Shown here one piece after another: positions 8,159 through 16,784 of a DNA stretch of 64,000 nt. The translations under genes were made by a program, and so were the position numbers. The stretch lies in the NCBI GenBank assembly GCA_041398605.1, contig JAWKUK010000011.1, positions 1 through 64,000 of the forward strand, read 5' to 3'. Position 1 is the first letter of the stretch, and every line of letters starts with the position of its first letter. Below the pieces are notes generated by a model. It was given only the letters and a program-made list of their open reading frames with translations, was not told where the DNA came from and did no database searches. Source of the DNA: JAWKUK01 sp041398605 (lineage in GTDB: Bacteria; Planctomycetota; UBA1135; GCA-002686595).

Positions 8159-9469
8159 TTGGCGCAAGATTCGAGCCGACGGGTGCGCCCGGCGCTGGGC
8201 CCCTTGGTCGCGCTGGCCCTCTCCGTGTGCGCGCCGCGGGCCGCCGCGGCGCGCGATCTGCCGTTCGCGATCGAGCTGTCCGTCCCCGGAGGCGCCCAGG
8301 GGTTCCCCGGCGGACCGGTGGAGGCGCGCCTCGCCGTCGGCCCCGGCCTGACCGTCGAGGAGGCCAACGGCGTCCGGCGAGCCATCGCGCGGCTCGCGGC
8401 AGACAGTCCCCCTGAGGCGCTGCAGGTCGAGGTCGAACGCGACGCGACCGGTGCGCCGACCGGGCTCGTCCTCGCCTGGGTGGCGGCTCCCGTGCCCGCG
8501 GGCAGCGCAGCGTCGGTCCGCGCCGCCCTCGTCGGCGCAGAGACCCAGGTGGGCGCCCCGGCGCCGGAGTTCACCCTGCATACGATCGAGGGCGGCCGCG
8601 AGTGGCGGTTTGAGGGCGTCCCCGTCCTCGGCTTCATGTTCGGCTACGACGCGGCGCGCCACGCGGACACGTTCAAGACCTTCCATCACCTGGCGGGCCT
8701 GCACGGCGAGGGCTGGCTCACGAAGGGCGCCGGTGGCTCGTATCCGCACCAGCGCGGCGTCTTCGTCGGGTGGGACCGGATCCTCGTCGGTAACCAGCGC
8801 CACGACCTCTGGACGATCGACGAGGCCCTGCGTCCCCGCCAGGAGCACGACACGTTCGACCTGGATGCAGAGCGGCGCGGCCCCTGGCGCGCCCGGCATG
8901 TATCGCGCGAGCGCTGGCTCGGCAATGGCGGCGTGAAGGTCGCCGACGAGCGCCGCACCGGCGACGTGTGGCGACCGACGCGCGGGGCGCTCGTCTTCGA
9001 CGTCGAGAGCGCGCTGTCGCCGCGTGTCACGACGACGTTCGCCGGCAACCCCGCGCACGCGGGCGTGCATGTCCGGCTCGCGGAGGAGCACTTCCAGGCG
9101 GGGCGTCAGGCGTCTTTCCTGCTGCCCGCGGACGCCGAGGACCACCCCTACGACGGTGATTCGTGGACGGCGCGCTGGTGCGCGGCCCGCTTCCGCGCGG
9201 GCGACCAGCGGTACGTCCTCGCGCAGCTCGCGCACCCGACCAACACGGCGCCCGATGCGCCCCTGCCGGTCTTCAACGCGCGTGGTTACGGCCGCTTCGG
9301 CGCCTTCACCGAGCACCGCGTCGAGCGCGCCGCGACGTTGACGTTGCGGCATCGATTTGTGCTCCTGGATGAGGCAGCCGTGCCCGGCGGCGTCGACGTG
9401 GCGCTGATCGAGGCCCTGTGGCGGGCTTGGGTGACGCCCCCGAGCGTGACCGTTCGTCGCCTGGGGTAG
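8159..9469 (+). CDS. Secreted DUF6807 (PmoA-like family) protein
   Basis: TTG start at 8159; 436 residues with an N-terminal signal peptide (hydrophobic ALGPLVALALSVCA, cleavage likely after AAA). The C-terminal two thirds match the DUF6807 family, sometimes labelled methane oxygenase PmoA although unrelated in function. Motifs include FKTFHHLAGLHGEGWLTKG, GGSYPHQRGVFVGW, DLW-x-ID, QEH, and a late HPTN / FNARGYGRFGAF segment. The family is common in Planctomycetota and Bacteroidota near sugar-degradation genes and is thought to be a beta-sandwich enzyme or binding protein; the reaction is not established. It follows the small Cys-rich gene by 8 bases. Confidence 0.78.
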   Translation: MAQDSSRRVRPALGPLVALALSVCAPRAAAARDLPFAIELSVPGGAQGFPGGPVEARLAVGPGLTVEEANGVRRAIARLAADSPPEALQVEVERDATGAPTGLVLAWVAAPVPAGSAASVRAALVGAETQVGAPAPEFTLHTIEGGREWRFEGVPVLGFMFGYDAARHADTFKTFHHLAGLHGEGWLTKGAGGSYPHQRGVFVGWDRILVGNQRHDLWTIDEALRPRQEHDTFDLDAERRGPWRARHVSRERWLGNGGVKVADERRTGDVWRPTRGALVFDVESALSPRVTTTFAGNPAHAGVHVRLAEEHFQAGRQASFLLPADAEDHPYDGDSWTARWCAARFRAGDQRYVLAQLAHPTNTAPDAPLPVFNARGYGRFGAFTEHRVERAATLTLRHRFVLLDEAAVPGGVDVALIEALWRAWVTPPSVTVRRLG

Positions 9470-9600
9470 CACCGACCAGGGTCCCAAGGACGCGCGCCCC
9501 TTTCGCGAGCTTCTGCTTTCGTCGCAAGGGACTCCGGCCCAAACTGCATGGAGCGCAGCCTCCTCCCCTGCGCCCCCTGAGGCTCTCCCCCTACGTGAAC

Positions 9601-10083
9601 ATGCAGATCAGCCGTGACGCCGTCGTCCTCATCGATTACACGCTCAAGGGCGACGACGGGACGATCTTTGATTCGTCCGAAGGGCGCGCGCCGCTCGCCT
9701 ACCTGCACGGGCACGGGAACCTGCTGTCCGGCGTCGAGCAGGCGCTGCTCGGCAAGGCCGCTGGCGACGAAGTGTCGGTGTCGCTCTCCGCGGCCGACGG
9801 CTACGGCGAGCACGAGGAGGGCTTGATCGCCCGCGTGCCGCGCGCCGAATTCCCCGAGGAGAACGTCGAAGTCGGCATGCAATTCCGCATCGGACCGTCG
9901 GCCGAGGAGTCACGCATCGTCACGGTGACCGGCGTCGACGACGCCGAGGTCATCCTCGACGCCAATCACCCGCTCGCGGGCGAGCGCCTCAACTTCGAGA
10001 TCAACGTCGTCGAAGTGCGCGTGGCGACGAGCGAAGAGCTCTCGCACGGCCACGTGCACGGCCCGGGCGGCCATCACCACTGA
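9601..10083 (+). CDS. slyD: FKBP-type peptidyl-prolyl isomerase, SlyD class
   Basis: 160 residues from ATG 9601 (a GTG two codons upstream is an alternative). The FKBP core is split by the insert-in-flap domain as in SlyD: VVLIDYTLKGDDGTIFDSS, then PLAYLHGHGNLLSGVEQALLG, AADGYGEHEEGLI and DANHPLAGERLNFEINVVEV. The C-terminus ends in a His-rich tail (H-GHVHGPGGHHH), which in other SlyD proteins binds nickel and other metals. It should catalyse prolyl isomerisation and act as a chaperone in the cytoplasm. No hydrogenase or urease genes lie nearby. It converges with the LeuA-type gene, with a hairpin region between. Confidence 0.93.
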   Translation: MQISRDAVVLIDYTLKGDDGTIFDSSEGRAPLAYLHGHGNLLSGVEQALLGKAAGDEVSVSLSAADGYGEHEEGLIARVPRAEFPEENVEVGMQFRIGPSAEESRIVTVTGVDDAEVILDANHPLAGERLNFEINVVEVRVATSEELSHGHVHGPGGHHH

Positions 10084-10138
10084 GCCCGCGCCTGCGCGCG
10101 GTTGGCTTCGAGCCCGCGGCTGGACCGCGGGCGCGGGC
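10084..10138. terminator. Bidirectional hairpin between slyD and the LeuA-type gene
   Basis: An 8-bp perfect stem (10112-10119 with 10125-10132, loop CTGGA) sits in the 56-bp space between two convergent genes. A second 8-bp pairing, GCCCGCGC at 10084-10091 with GCGCGGGC at 10131-10138, can form instead. There is no U-tract on either side. Confidence 0.55.
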
Positions 10139-10139
10139 C

Positions 10140-11384
10140 TCAGGCTTGCGCAGCGGCCAGGACCTCTGCGTCCGTGAGGTTGCGCGGCGTCCGCTTCGCG
10201 GTCTCGAGGACTCGCGCGACGTTCTCGTCGGTCGCCTCGACGCCGTGTTGCTCGAGCACCCACGTGACGTTGCTCTTGCCTGACATCGGCCCGACGGCGA
10301 TCTTCTGCTGCAAGCCGAAGAGGCCGGCCGGCACGCCTGAATAGACGCGGTCGGCGAGCCACGCGTCGCCCTTGCGATACGCCTTGATCACCGCGGAGGC
10401 GTGCACGCCGGTGGCCGTCTCGAACGCGTCCGCGCCGAACACCGGGTAGTTCGGCGGGAAGGGAATGCCGATCGCCTCAGAGGCGAGCTGGCAGTACTCG
10501 CCGAGCTTCGCGAGGTCGTTCTCGATCCACCCCGTCAGCTTCAAGTTGACGAGCAGCAGGTCCATTTCGGTGTTGCCGGTGCGCTCGCCGACGCCGAGCG
10601 CCGTCGCGTGCACCCGCGTCGCGCCCGCTTGGATCGCAGCGATCGCGTTGGTGAGCCCGAGGCCGCGGTCGCGGTGCCCGTGCCAGTCGACCTCGACGTC
10701 ATCGACGCCGAGGTCGCGGATGATGCTCTTCACGAACTTCACCAGCTTCACGGTGCCTGACGGGGTCGCGTGGCCGCAGGTGTCGCACACGCACAGGCGC
10801 TTGGCGCCCGCGTCGATCGCGGCGGTGTAGAGCGCGCGGATCGTCTCGGGATGCGCGCGGGTCGTGTCCTCCGTGACGAACATGCAGGGCATGCCCTCCT
10901 TCACCGCGAACGACACCGCGTCGCGTGAGAGCTGGACCATGCGATCGAGCTCCCAGTCCTCGGAGAAGGCGCGGATCTTCGACGAGCCGATGAAGGCGCA
11001 GACCTCGACCGGTGCGCCGACCGCCTGCGCGACCTCGACCGCCGGCGCGATATCGGAGACCAACGTGCGGCACGCGACGTTCGGCGTGATGGCGAGGCTG
11101 GTCATCTCGCGGCACAGGGCGAGGATGTGCTCGCGCGCCTTCGGGCTCGCGCCCGGCAGGCCGACGTCGGCGGTGTCGATGCCGAGGTCGTTCATCAGGT
11201 GCACGAGGCGCAGCTTCGTGTCGAGGCTCGGGTCCTTCGCCGAGGGGCTCTGCAGCCCGTCGCGCAGGGTCTCGTCGTCGAATTGGACCTTGGAGACCTG
11301 CCCCGGGCGCTCGTCGTTCCAATCGTGGATCAGGTCCGCGTGGAGATCCGAGCCCGCCGTGTTGCCGCTGTTCGTCTGTCCCAT
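10140..11384 (-). CDS. 2-isopropylmalate synthase/homocitrate synthase family enzyme
   Basis: 414 residues from the ATG at 11384. The HMGL-like TIM barrel starts near residue 33 with QFDDETLRDGLQSPS, where Arg41 and Asp42 are the expected catalytic/metal pair. It continues with NDLGIDTADVGLPG, EDTTRAHPETI, VCDTCGHATPSG and the metal-binding VDWHGHRDRGLGL with its two histidines. The C-terminal ATGVHASAVIKA segment is the usual post-barrel subdomain. The classical LeuA regulatory domain is absent, so it may not be leucine-inhibited. Closest by motif are the QFDDETLRDGLQSPS synthases annotated as 2-isopropylmalate synthase. No leuBCD lie nearby, so homocitrate or a related chain-elongating condensation with acetyl-CoA is also possible. 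Confidence 0.85.
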   Translation of the reverse strand: MGQTNSGNTAGSDLHADLIHDWNDERPGQVSKVQFDDETLRDGLQSPSAKDPSLDTKLRLVHLMNDLGIDTADVGLPGASPKAREHILALCREMTSLAITPNVACRTLVSDIAPAVEVAQAVGAPVEVCAFIGSSKIRAFSEDWELDRMVQLSRDAVSFAVKEGMPCMFVTEDTTRAHPETIRALYTAAIDAGAKRLCVCDTCGHATPSGTVKLVKFVKSIIRDLGVDDVEVDWHGHRDRGLGLTNAIAAIQAGATRVHATALGVGERTGNTEMDLLLVNLKLTGWIENDLAKLGEYCQLASEAIGIPFPPNYPVFGADAFETATGVHASAVIKAYRKGDAWLADRVYSGVPAGLFGLQQKIAVGPMSGKSNVTWVLEQHGVEATDENVARVLETAKRTPRNLTDAEVLAAAQA

Positions 11385-11666
11385 GTTCACCCAGCATTGT
11401 AGTCCAACCTGGCGTGAGGGCTCGATGGTGCTGCCGAAGCCTGACGTGCGGTCCATGGGGTGGCCCATCGCGGGGCTCGGCCTCGGCGCGCCCTGGCCCG
11501 CGTCGCGCGGCCCGCTCCAGGCTCGTCTGCGCGCGCCAAGGAGCCGCGACTCGGGCGCGCTCAGCGGCTCGGGACGCGCTAATCTCTCCCGCCCCGAAAC
11601 CCGCCCCGCGGCCGGCCCAGCGCCGGCCCCCGTCTGGCCCTCTCTCGCGAGGGCCGCGTCCACCCG

Positions 11667-13022
11667 ATGTCCGAACGCGACCTGCAGCAGGAGCGCCAAG
11701 CGTTCCGCGAACTCCTGGCGTCGTCGCTCGTCGACGCCGCGAGGGCGCTCGCCGCGGTGCACCCTGCGGACGCCTCGGAGTGGCTGCACGACGCGCCGAC
11801 CGACCTGCGTCACCTCGTCTTCGCAGAGCTGCCCGCGCCGCTCCAGGCCGAGGTGCTGCAATACGCGGACGAGGTCCTGACGAGCCAGCTCGTCCTGCGC
11901 TTGGACGCGGTCGCGCTGGGCGCGCTCATCGAAGAGCTGCCGTCGGACGACGCGGCGGACCTGTTGAACGGCGTCGACGATCGTCGCGCCGCGGACGCGC
12001 TCGCCCAGCTGCCGGCGGCGGCCGCGGATGAGCTGCGCGACCTGCGGGCCTATGCCTCGGACACCGCGGGCGGCGTCATGGCGACGGAGTTCGTGGCTGC
12101 GCGCCTCGGCCAGCGCGTCGGCGACGTCGTCAAAGAGCTGCGGCAAGAGGACGACGCCGAGCCCGACCTCGGCGTGTTCGTCTTGGACGGGGACCAGCGC
12201 CCCGTCGGCTATATCCCGGACCGTGACCTCCTGACGACCCGGATCCACACCCCCGTCGAGGAGGTGATGGTCGAGCCGTTCGTGGTCCAGACGAACCAGG
12301 ACCAGGAAGAGGTCGCCCAGCTCATCGCGAAGTACGGCCTCGATTCGGTCGGCGTCGTCGACGGCGCGGGGCTCCTCGTCGGCGTGATCTCTGCGGCCGA
12401 CGCGGCCGAGATCCTCGAAGAGGAGGTCGACGAGGACTTCTCGCGCCTCGTCGGCGCGGGCACGGAGCGTCAACAGACGCGCCTCCCGGTCCTCGTCCGC
12501 GTGCGGCAACGCATGCCGCTCATGGTCCTGACGGTGCTCGGCGGCCTCGGCAGCGCGAAGATCTTGGCCGCGCTCGGCGGCGGCGGCGGCGGGAACAGCG
12601 CGATCCTGCGCTATCTGCCGCTGATCATCGGGCTCGCCGGCAACGTCGGCATCCAGTCTTCGACGATCCTCGTGCGCGGCTTCGCGACCGGCGAGATCGA
12701 GCGCGAGCGCGAGCGGGCCGTGCTGGCCGCGGAGTGGGCCGTCGGCGCGCTCATCGGGCTGATCTGCGGCACGTTGATCTGGCTCGTGGCGGGCCAGCTC
12801 GAAGGGGCGCGGTCCCCGGGGCTCGGGCTCGCGGTCGGTGTCGCGGTCGCGGTCGCTGTGGCGTGGGCGGCGCTCCTCGGCGGCACGATCCCGCTCGTTT
12901 GCCGGCGCTTCGGCATCGACCCCGCGATCGTCGCAGGGCCGTTCATGGTCGCGCTGTCCGACATCTCGGGGTCCGCGATCTACTTGGTCGTTGCGAACCA
13001 GATCTTGGGGGCGGCGACGTGA
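11667..13022 (+). CDS. mgtE: Magnesium transporter MgtE
   Basis: 451 residues with full MgtE layout: helical N domain (about 5-130, with the VHPADASEWL and EELPSDDAADLL repeats), paired CBS domains (about 138-255, YASDTAGGVMATEFVA at the start), a plug helix, and a membrane domain from about 285 with five segments. Pore-region motifs are LAGNVGIQSSTILVRG and FGIDPAIVAGPF. It imports Mg2+ and closes through Mg2+ binding to the N and CBS domains. The stop TGA overlaps the GTG start of the signal peptidase gene (GTGA), so the pair is probably co-translated. The gene is divergent from the LeuA-type gene across about 280 bp. Confidence 0.95.
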   Translation: MSERDLQQERQAFRELLASSLVDAARALAAVHPADASEWLHDAPTDLRHLVFAELPAPLQAEVLQYADEVLTSQLVLRLDAVALGALIEELPSDDAADLLNGVDDRRAADALAQLPAAAADELRDLRAYASDTAGGVMATEFVAARLGQRVGDVVKELRQEDDAEPDLGVFVLDGDQRPVGYIPDRDLLTTRIHTPVEEVMVEPFVVQTNQDQEEVAQLIAKYGLDSVGVVDGAGLLVGVISAADAAEILEEEVDEDFSRLVGAGTERQQTRLPVLVRVRQRMPLMVLTVLGGLGSAKILAALGGGGGGNSAILRYLPLIIGLAGNVGIQSSTILVRGFATGEIERERERAVLAAEWAVGALIGLICGTLIWLVAGQLEGARSPGLGLAVGVAVAVAVAWAALLGGTIPLVCRRFGIDPAIVAGPFMVALSDISGSAIYLVVANQILGAAT

Positions 13023-14236
13023 GCGCGCCCGCTGTCCCCGGCAGCAGCGCGCGTTCGCGCTGCGCGCGCCGCATCCTGTCCGCGCTGCTGTGGACCGCGG
13101 CGCTCGTCATCGGGCTGCTCGCGTTTGTGCGCGTCGCGGTCGGTTGGGTCTTCCCCGTCGCGTCTTGGTCGATGTGGCCCACGTTGAAGCCCGGCGAGTG
13201 GGTCTTCATGCGCTGGGACCGCACGCTGCCCGAACGGTTCGATCTGCTCGCGTTTCGCAGCGAGAGCGGCGAGGCCGTCGTGAAGCGCGTCTGGGGGCTC
13301 CCGGGCGAGACGGTGCTGATCGAGCCCTCGGGCGACGTGCGCGTGGAGAGCAAGCTCGACCTCGGGCCGGGGCGCCCGGCGCCGGTGTGTGTCTTCGATT
13401 CGCGCCTCTGCAGCGTCGAGGACGCATGGAACCACGGCGGCACCGAGCACGACCCTTGGGCGCGCATCGACCTCGCCGACGGCGGCGTCGCATGGGAGGT
13501 CGATTCGCGCGCGCTCCACGGTCGATACGACGCGTCGCTCCTGCGCTATCACCCTGGCGTCCATGACGACCACCTCGACGCCGATGGCACGCTCGTCGCG
13601 GGGACGGTCACCGCGAACGACCTGATCTTGTCGGCCGACGTCTTCGTCGTAGAGGGGGGCGGCGACCTGCGCTTCGAGCTGCGAGAGCAAGGCGACCGCC
13701 TGGAGTTCTGTTTGGAGCTCCCGCGCGAGTCAGGGCCCGCGACCGGCGCGCTGCGCCGCCTGCGCGGCGAGCGCAAGGGGCCTGCCACGACGCAAGTGTT
13801 CGACGTCCCGGTCGGGCAGTGGTTCCACGTGAGGTTCGCGAACATCGACGACGAGCTCATCGCCGAGGTCGACGACGCCCCGCCGCTGCGCTTCCCCTAC
13901 GGGCAGAACACGCCGCACGCGGCGGACCTCGACGGCGACGGGCGCGTGGACGTCGAAGGCACGGCGCTCGGCGAGCGCGCGTTCCTCGGCGCCGACGAAG
14001 CCCGCGTGCGCTTTCGAGCGATCCGCCTGGAGCGCGACATCCACGTGCCGGCGTTCGGCACGTTCGGCGTCGGCCGTGAGCTCAAATGCGGTCCGAACGA
14101 GGTCTATGTCTTGGGCGACAACCCGACGCGGAGCCGCGACAGTCGCGAGTTCGGCCCAGTGCTCACGCAGCGCTTCATTGGTCGCCCCGAGCGGGTTGTC
14201 TGGCCGCCATCCGCATGGCGGCGGGTGCGGCGCTGA
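13019..14236 (+). CDS. lepB: Signal peptidase I with a large inserted domain
   Basis: 405 residues from the GTG that overlaps the mgtE stop. One N-terminal membrane helix (about 20-47) precedes SWSMWPTLKPGEWV, with the nucleophile Ser51. The general-base lysine is Lys89 in GEAVVKRVWGLPGE. The box near the C-terminus is YVLGDNPTRSRDSREFGPV. Both catalytic residues are present, so it should cleave exported preproteins on the outer face of the membrane. It is much longer than normal (about 200-300 residues). Roughly 230 residues between the Lys box and the GDN box hold a beta-rich insertion (RFELREQGDRLEF, WFHVRFANIDDELIAEVDD) that resembles a concanavalin/LamG-like sandwich. An acidic DLDGDGRVDVEG loop looks calcium-binding. 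Confidence 0.9.
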   Translation: MSAPAVPGSSARSRCARRILSALLWTAALVIGLLAFVRVAVGWVFPVASWSMWPTLKPGEWVFMRWDRTLPERFDLLAFRSESGEAVVKRVWGLPGETVLIEPSGDVRVESKLDLGPGRPAPVCVFDSRLCSVEDAWNHGGTEHDPWARIDLADGGVAWEVDSRALHGRYDASLLRYHPGVHDDHLDADGTLVAGTVTANDLILSADVFVVEGGGDLRFELREQGDRLEFCLELPRESGPATGALRRLRGERKGPATTQVFDVPVGQWFHVRFANIDDELIAEVDDAPPLRFPYGQNTPHAADLDGDGRVDVEGTALGERAFLGADEARVRFRAIRLERDIHVPAFGTFGVGRELKCGPNEVYVLGDNPTRSRDSREFGPVLTQRFIGRPERVVWPPSAWRRVRR

Positions 14237-14261
14237 CGCAGCGCAGGCGAAGTGAGAGACT

Positions 14262-15086
14262 ATGGCTGAGCTCGTCGCGCTCCTGGTCGTCTTTGTATTT
14301 GCGCTCGTCGCGATCCGCGCGGGCGCCTTGGCCCTTGAGCGCACCGGCCTGCCGCGCGACGTCGCGCGCTTCCAGGCGCAGTCGGCGTTCATGCACGTCG
14401 GCTTCACGACGTCCGAGGCCGAGCACGTCGTCAGCCACCCCGTGCGCCGTCAAGTCCTGCAGGGCCTGATGTGGGCGGGCTTTGGCAGCTCGACCGCTGC
14501 GATGGGCACGATCGCCGCTGCGCTCATCCGGAGCGACGACAGGCCCGAGGCGGAGCGCCTGGCGCTGCTCTTGGTCGGCGTCCTCGTGATCGCGTTGATG
14601 TGGCGCCTGCGCTCGCTCGAGCGCGTCGTCGATTGGTCGATCCAGCGCGCGCTGCGCGGCGTCCGCTGGCTGGCGCCGAGCCAAGTGACCGAGCTCCTGG
14701 AGCTCGGCGACCACGTCATCGGCCAGATCGCGGTCGGCCCGCGGAGCTGGCTCGCCGACCACACGCTGCGCGAGCTGCGGCTGACGGACGAGGGGGTGCT
14801 CGTGCTGACGCTCACGCGCGCGGGCGGGCCGCCGCTGCGCTCACCGGGGCCCGAGACCTTGCTCGGTGTCGGCGACGTGCTCGTGTGTTACGGGTCCGAG
14901 GCCGTGCTCAAGGACCTCGGCGTGCGCGAGCGCGGTGTTCTGGGCGCGGCGCAGCACCGCGAGGCGGCCGAGGCCCAGGCCGTGGCCGTGGCGCAAGAGG
15001 TCGCGCTCGATCCGGTGCAAAGGGCCGAGGCGCCGAAGGCGGAGGCGCGCTCGACGGGCGCACCCGGGCGCGGTCCCGACCTGTAG
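14262..15086 (+). CDS. Membrane protein with TrkA-C (RCK_C) domain
   Basis: 274 residues; ATG preceded by GTGAGAG. Three hydrophobic stretches (about 1-28, 66-90, 97-118) surround a conserved QSAFMHVGFTTSEAEHVVSHPVRR element. A soluble TrkA-C domain lies at about 145-225 (ELLELGDHVIGQIAVG, LADHTLRELRLTDEGVLVLTL, VGDVLVCYGSEAVLKDLG). TrkA-C domains bind small ligands such as cyclic di-AMP or cations and gate ion transport. The tail is Ala/Glu-rich and poorly conserved. It follows the signal peptidase gene by 25 bp, so the mgtE-lepB-this gene order may be one operon with an ion-homeostasis theme. The transported ion is unknown. Confidence 0.8.
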   Translation: MAELVALLVVFVFALVAIRAGALALERTGLPRDVARFQAQSAFMHVGFTTSEAEHVVSHPVRRQVLQGLMWAGFGSSTAAMGTIAAALIRSDDRPEAERLALLLVGVLVIALMWRLRSLERVVDWSIQRALRGVRWLAPSQVTELLELGDHVIGQIAVGPRSWLADHTLRELRLTDEGVLVLTLTRAGGPPLRSPGPETLLGVGDVLVCYGSEAVLKDLGVRERGVLGAAQHREAAEAQAVAVAQEVALDPVQRAEAPKAEARSTGAPGRGPDL

Positions 15087-15138
15087 CGCGCGGCCTGCGG
15101 TCCGCGCTGGCGCACGGGTCCGCGACGCATCGACGGGG

Positions 15139-15900
15139 TCAGGCCGGCGGAGTCCCGGGGTAGCGCTCGGGCCACACCTTCTTGCGGATCTTGCGCGGGA
15201 CGCGCGGCGCGCGTGACTCGAGCGACGGTCGCGCGTCCGGCGCAGGGGCCGGCGGCGCCTGAGCCAGCGCCGCATAGGCCGCGCGGCGCGCGGGGTCGTC
15301 GCCTGCGAGGCGCAGGTACCACTCGGCGCGCAGCCCGTCGCGCTCGGCTGGCTCCATCGCGCCCGCGAGGCCCGGGTCGGCGTCGAAGCAGCGCTGCAGC
15401 ATCAGCGCCGTCGCGACCGACAGGTTGAACGACTCCGTGAAGCCGCGCATCGGCAGATACAGCCGCCGGTCCGCGGCGGCGAGCAGCATCGGGCTGACGC
15501 CATCGACCTCGCGGCCGACCACCAGCGCAAAGCGCGGCGGCAGCGGCGCGAGGTCCTCGGGCGCGCGCACTTCGGTCGCGTCGGGGCCGAGCTCCGTGGC
15601 CCAGATCGGCAGCCGCGCTGCCTGCAGCGCCGCGATGCACTCTTCCGGCGTATCGAACGTGCGCTGCGTCAGCCACAGGTGGCTGCCTTTGGTCACAGAG
15701 CGCGTGTTCTTCATGCGCGTCTCGAGCGGCCGCACCGTCCAGACATGCTGGATCCCGAACGACTCCGCGGTCCGCAGCACGGCCTGCACGTTGTCGTCGT
15801 TCCAGGGGCGCTCCAGGACGAGCACGAGGCGCGCAGTGCGCTGTTGCAGCACGGCCTCGGCGCGTCGGAGGCGGAAGGGGACTTCGCTGGGATCGGACAT
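15139..15900 (-). CDS. trmH: TrmH-family (SpoU) tRNA 2'-O-methyltransferase
   Basis: 253 residues from ATG 15900. The three SPOUT motifs are clear: motif 1 DDNVQAVLRTAESFGIQHV, motif 2 FALVVGREVDGVS, and motif 3 LPMRGFTESFNLSVATALML, which forms the trefoil-knot SAM site. The TESFNLSVA form is closest to TrmH, the tRNA guanosine-18 2'-O-methylase, rather than to RlmB. A basic C-terminal tail (RVPRKIRKKVWPERY) may contact RNA. The exact substrate is an inference from motif type. It converges on the TrkA-C gene and diverges from the gene at 16126. Confidence 0.88.
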   Translation of the reverse strand: MSDPSEVPFRLRRAEAVLQQRTARLVLVLERPWNDDNVQAVLRTAESFGIQHVWTVRPLETRMKNTRSVTKGSHLWLTQRTFDTPEECIAALQAARLPIWATELGPDATEVRAPEDLAPLPPRFALVVGREVDGVSPMLLAAADRRLYLPMRGFTESFNLSVATALMLQRCFDADPGLAGAMEPAERDGLRAEWYLRLAGDDPARRAAYAALAQAPPAPAPDARPSLESRAPRVPRKIRKKVWPERYPGTPPA

Positions 15901-16125
15901 CGGGCAGAGAGGGTAACCCGTGGCGGCAGAGAAGAGCGCGGGGCGCCGGGCGCCCCAGGGGGGCGGCCGCGACGGCCTCCTGGCCCTCACTTGCCCGGGG
16001 GCTTCCGTCGGCCCCCTCGGCTGGGCCCCACGCAGCGGCCGCGTGGCGTTATCCTTGCCGCTGGACGCCGCCGCTCGTCGGGTCGATGCCACACCCCGCC
16101 GCCGTCCTTCAACGCTCCGATCGCC

Positions 16126-16719
16126 ATGCCGAACACCGACTCCGAAGACGCCATCCGCCTCTACCTGCGCTGGATTCAGGACCCCGCCAGCCTCGTGGAC
16201 CACGAGCAAATCGCGGCGCTCGAGGCGCGGGCACAGGGAGCGGAGGACCCCCTGGAGCGGCTGCGCGCGCTCAATGAGCTGCAGAAGGTCGCGGTGGTGG
16301 ACGAGAAGTCGATCCGCGCGGGGTTCATCAAGCATGCGCGCGCGTTTGCCAACGCCAACGGCATCAGCGTCGAGGCGTTCCGCCAGATGAACGTGCCGGC
16401 GGCGGACCTCCGCGCCGCGAAGCTCGATGGTGGGCGCGCGCCGAAGAGGTCGGCGACTGCGGCTTCTTCCGCGCACGCCTCTGTGCCCGGCGAGGTGCGC
16501 AAGCGCAAGGCGCGCGTGACGTCGGACACGATCATCACGCACGTCCCGGCGTCTGGACACTTCACGGTGAAGTCCGTCGCGGAGGCCTCGGGCGCCTCCG
16601 AGGCGACGGTCCGCAAGGTGATCGAGGGCCTGATCGCGAGCGGCGCGGCCTGCGAGAACGGGACCATGAAAGAGCCCGGGACCCGCGGCCGCGCGGCCCA
16701 GGTCTTCAGCCGCGTCTGA
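16126..16719 (+). CDS. Conserved-looking protein with C-terminal winged-helix-like region
   Basis: 197 residues from ATG 16126. The N-terminal third is helical (IRLYLRWIQDP, LEARAQGAEDPLERLRALNE, IRAGFIKHARAFANANGISV, FRQMNVPAADLR). A basic Ser/Ala linker follows at about 105-130. The C-terminal part (VTSDTIITHVPASGHFTVKS, VAEASGASEATVRKVIEGLI, then a short GTRGRAAQVF wing) looks like a winged helix-turn-helix. There is no signal peptide. I do not recognise a named family. The helical half recalls uncharacterised proteins of Actinobacteria, but I could not check this. A DNA-associated role is possible. Confidence 0.7.
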   Translation: MPNTDSEDAIRLYLRWIQDPASLVDHEQIAALEARAQGAEDPLERLRALNELQKVAVVDEKSIRAGFIKHARAFANANGISVEAFRQMNVPAADLRAAKLDGGRAPKRSATAASSAHASVPGEVRKRKARVTSDTIITHVPASGHFTVKSVAEASGASEATVRKVIEGLIASGAACENGTMKEPGTRGRAAQVFSRV

Positions 16720-16784
16720 CGCGCGGCGCGCTGGGCCGCGCCGTGCCGCTTTCATCGACCGTCGGCGATCTCTAGGCTGCCGCG

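Noticed and set aside
11385..12509. N-terminal extension of the LeuA-type gene by about 375 codons
   Set aside because: It is antisense to mgtE and has no family similarity; the ATG at 11384 gives the expected LeuA-like N-terminus.
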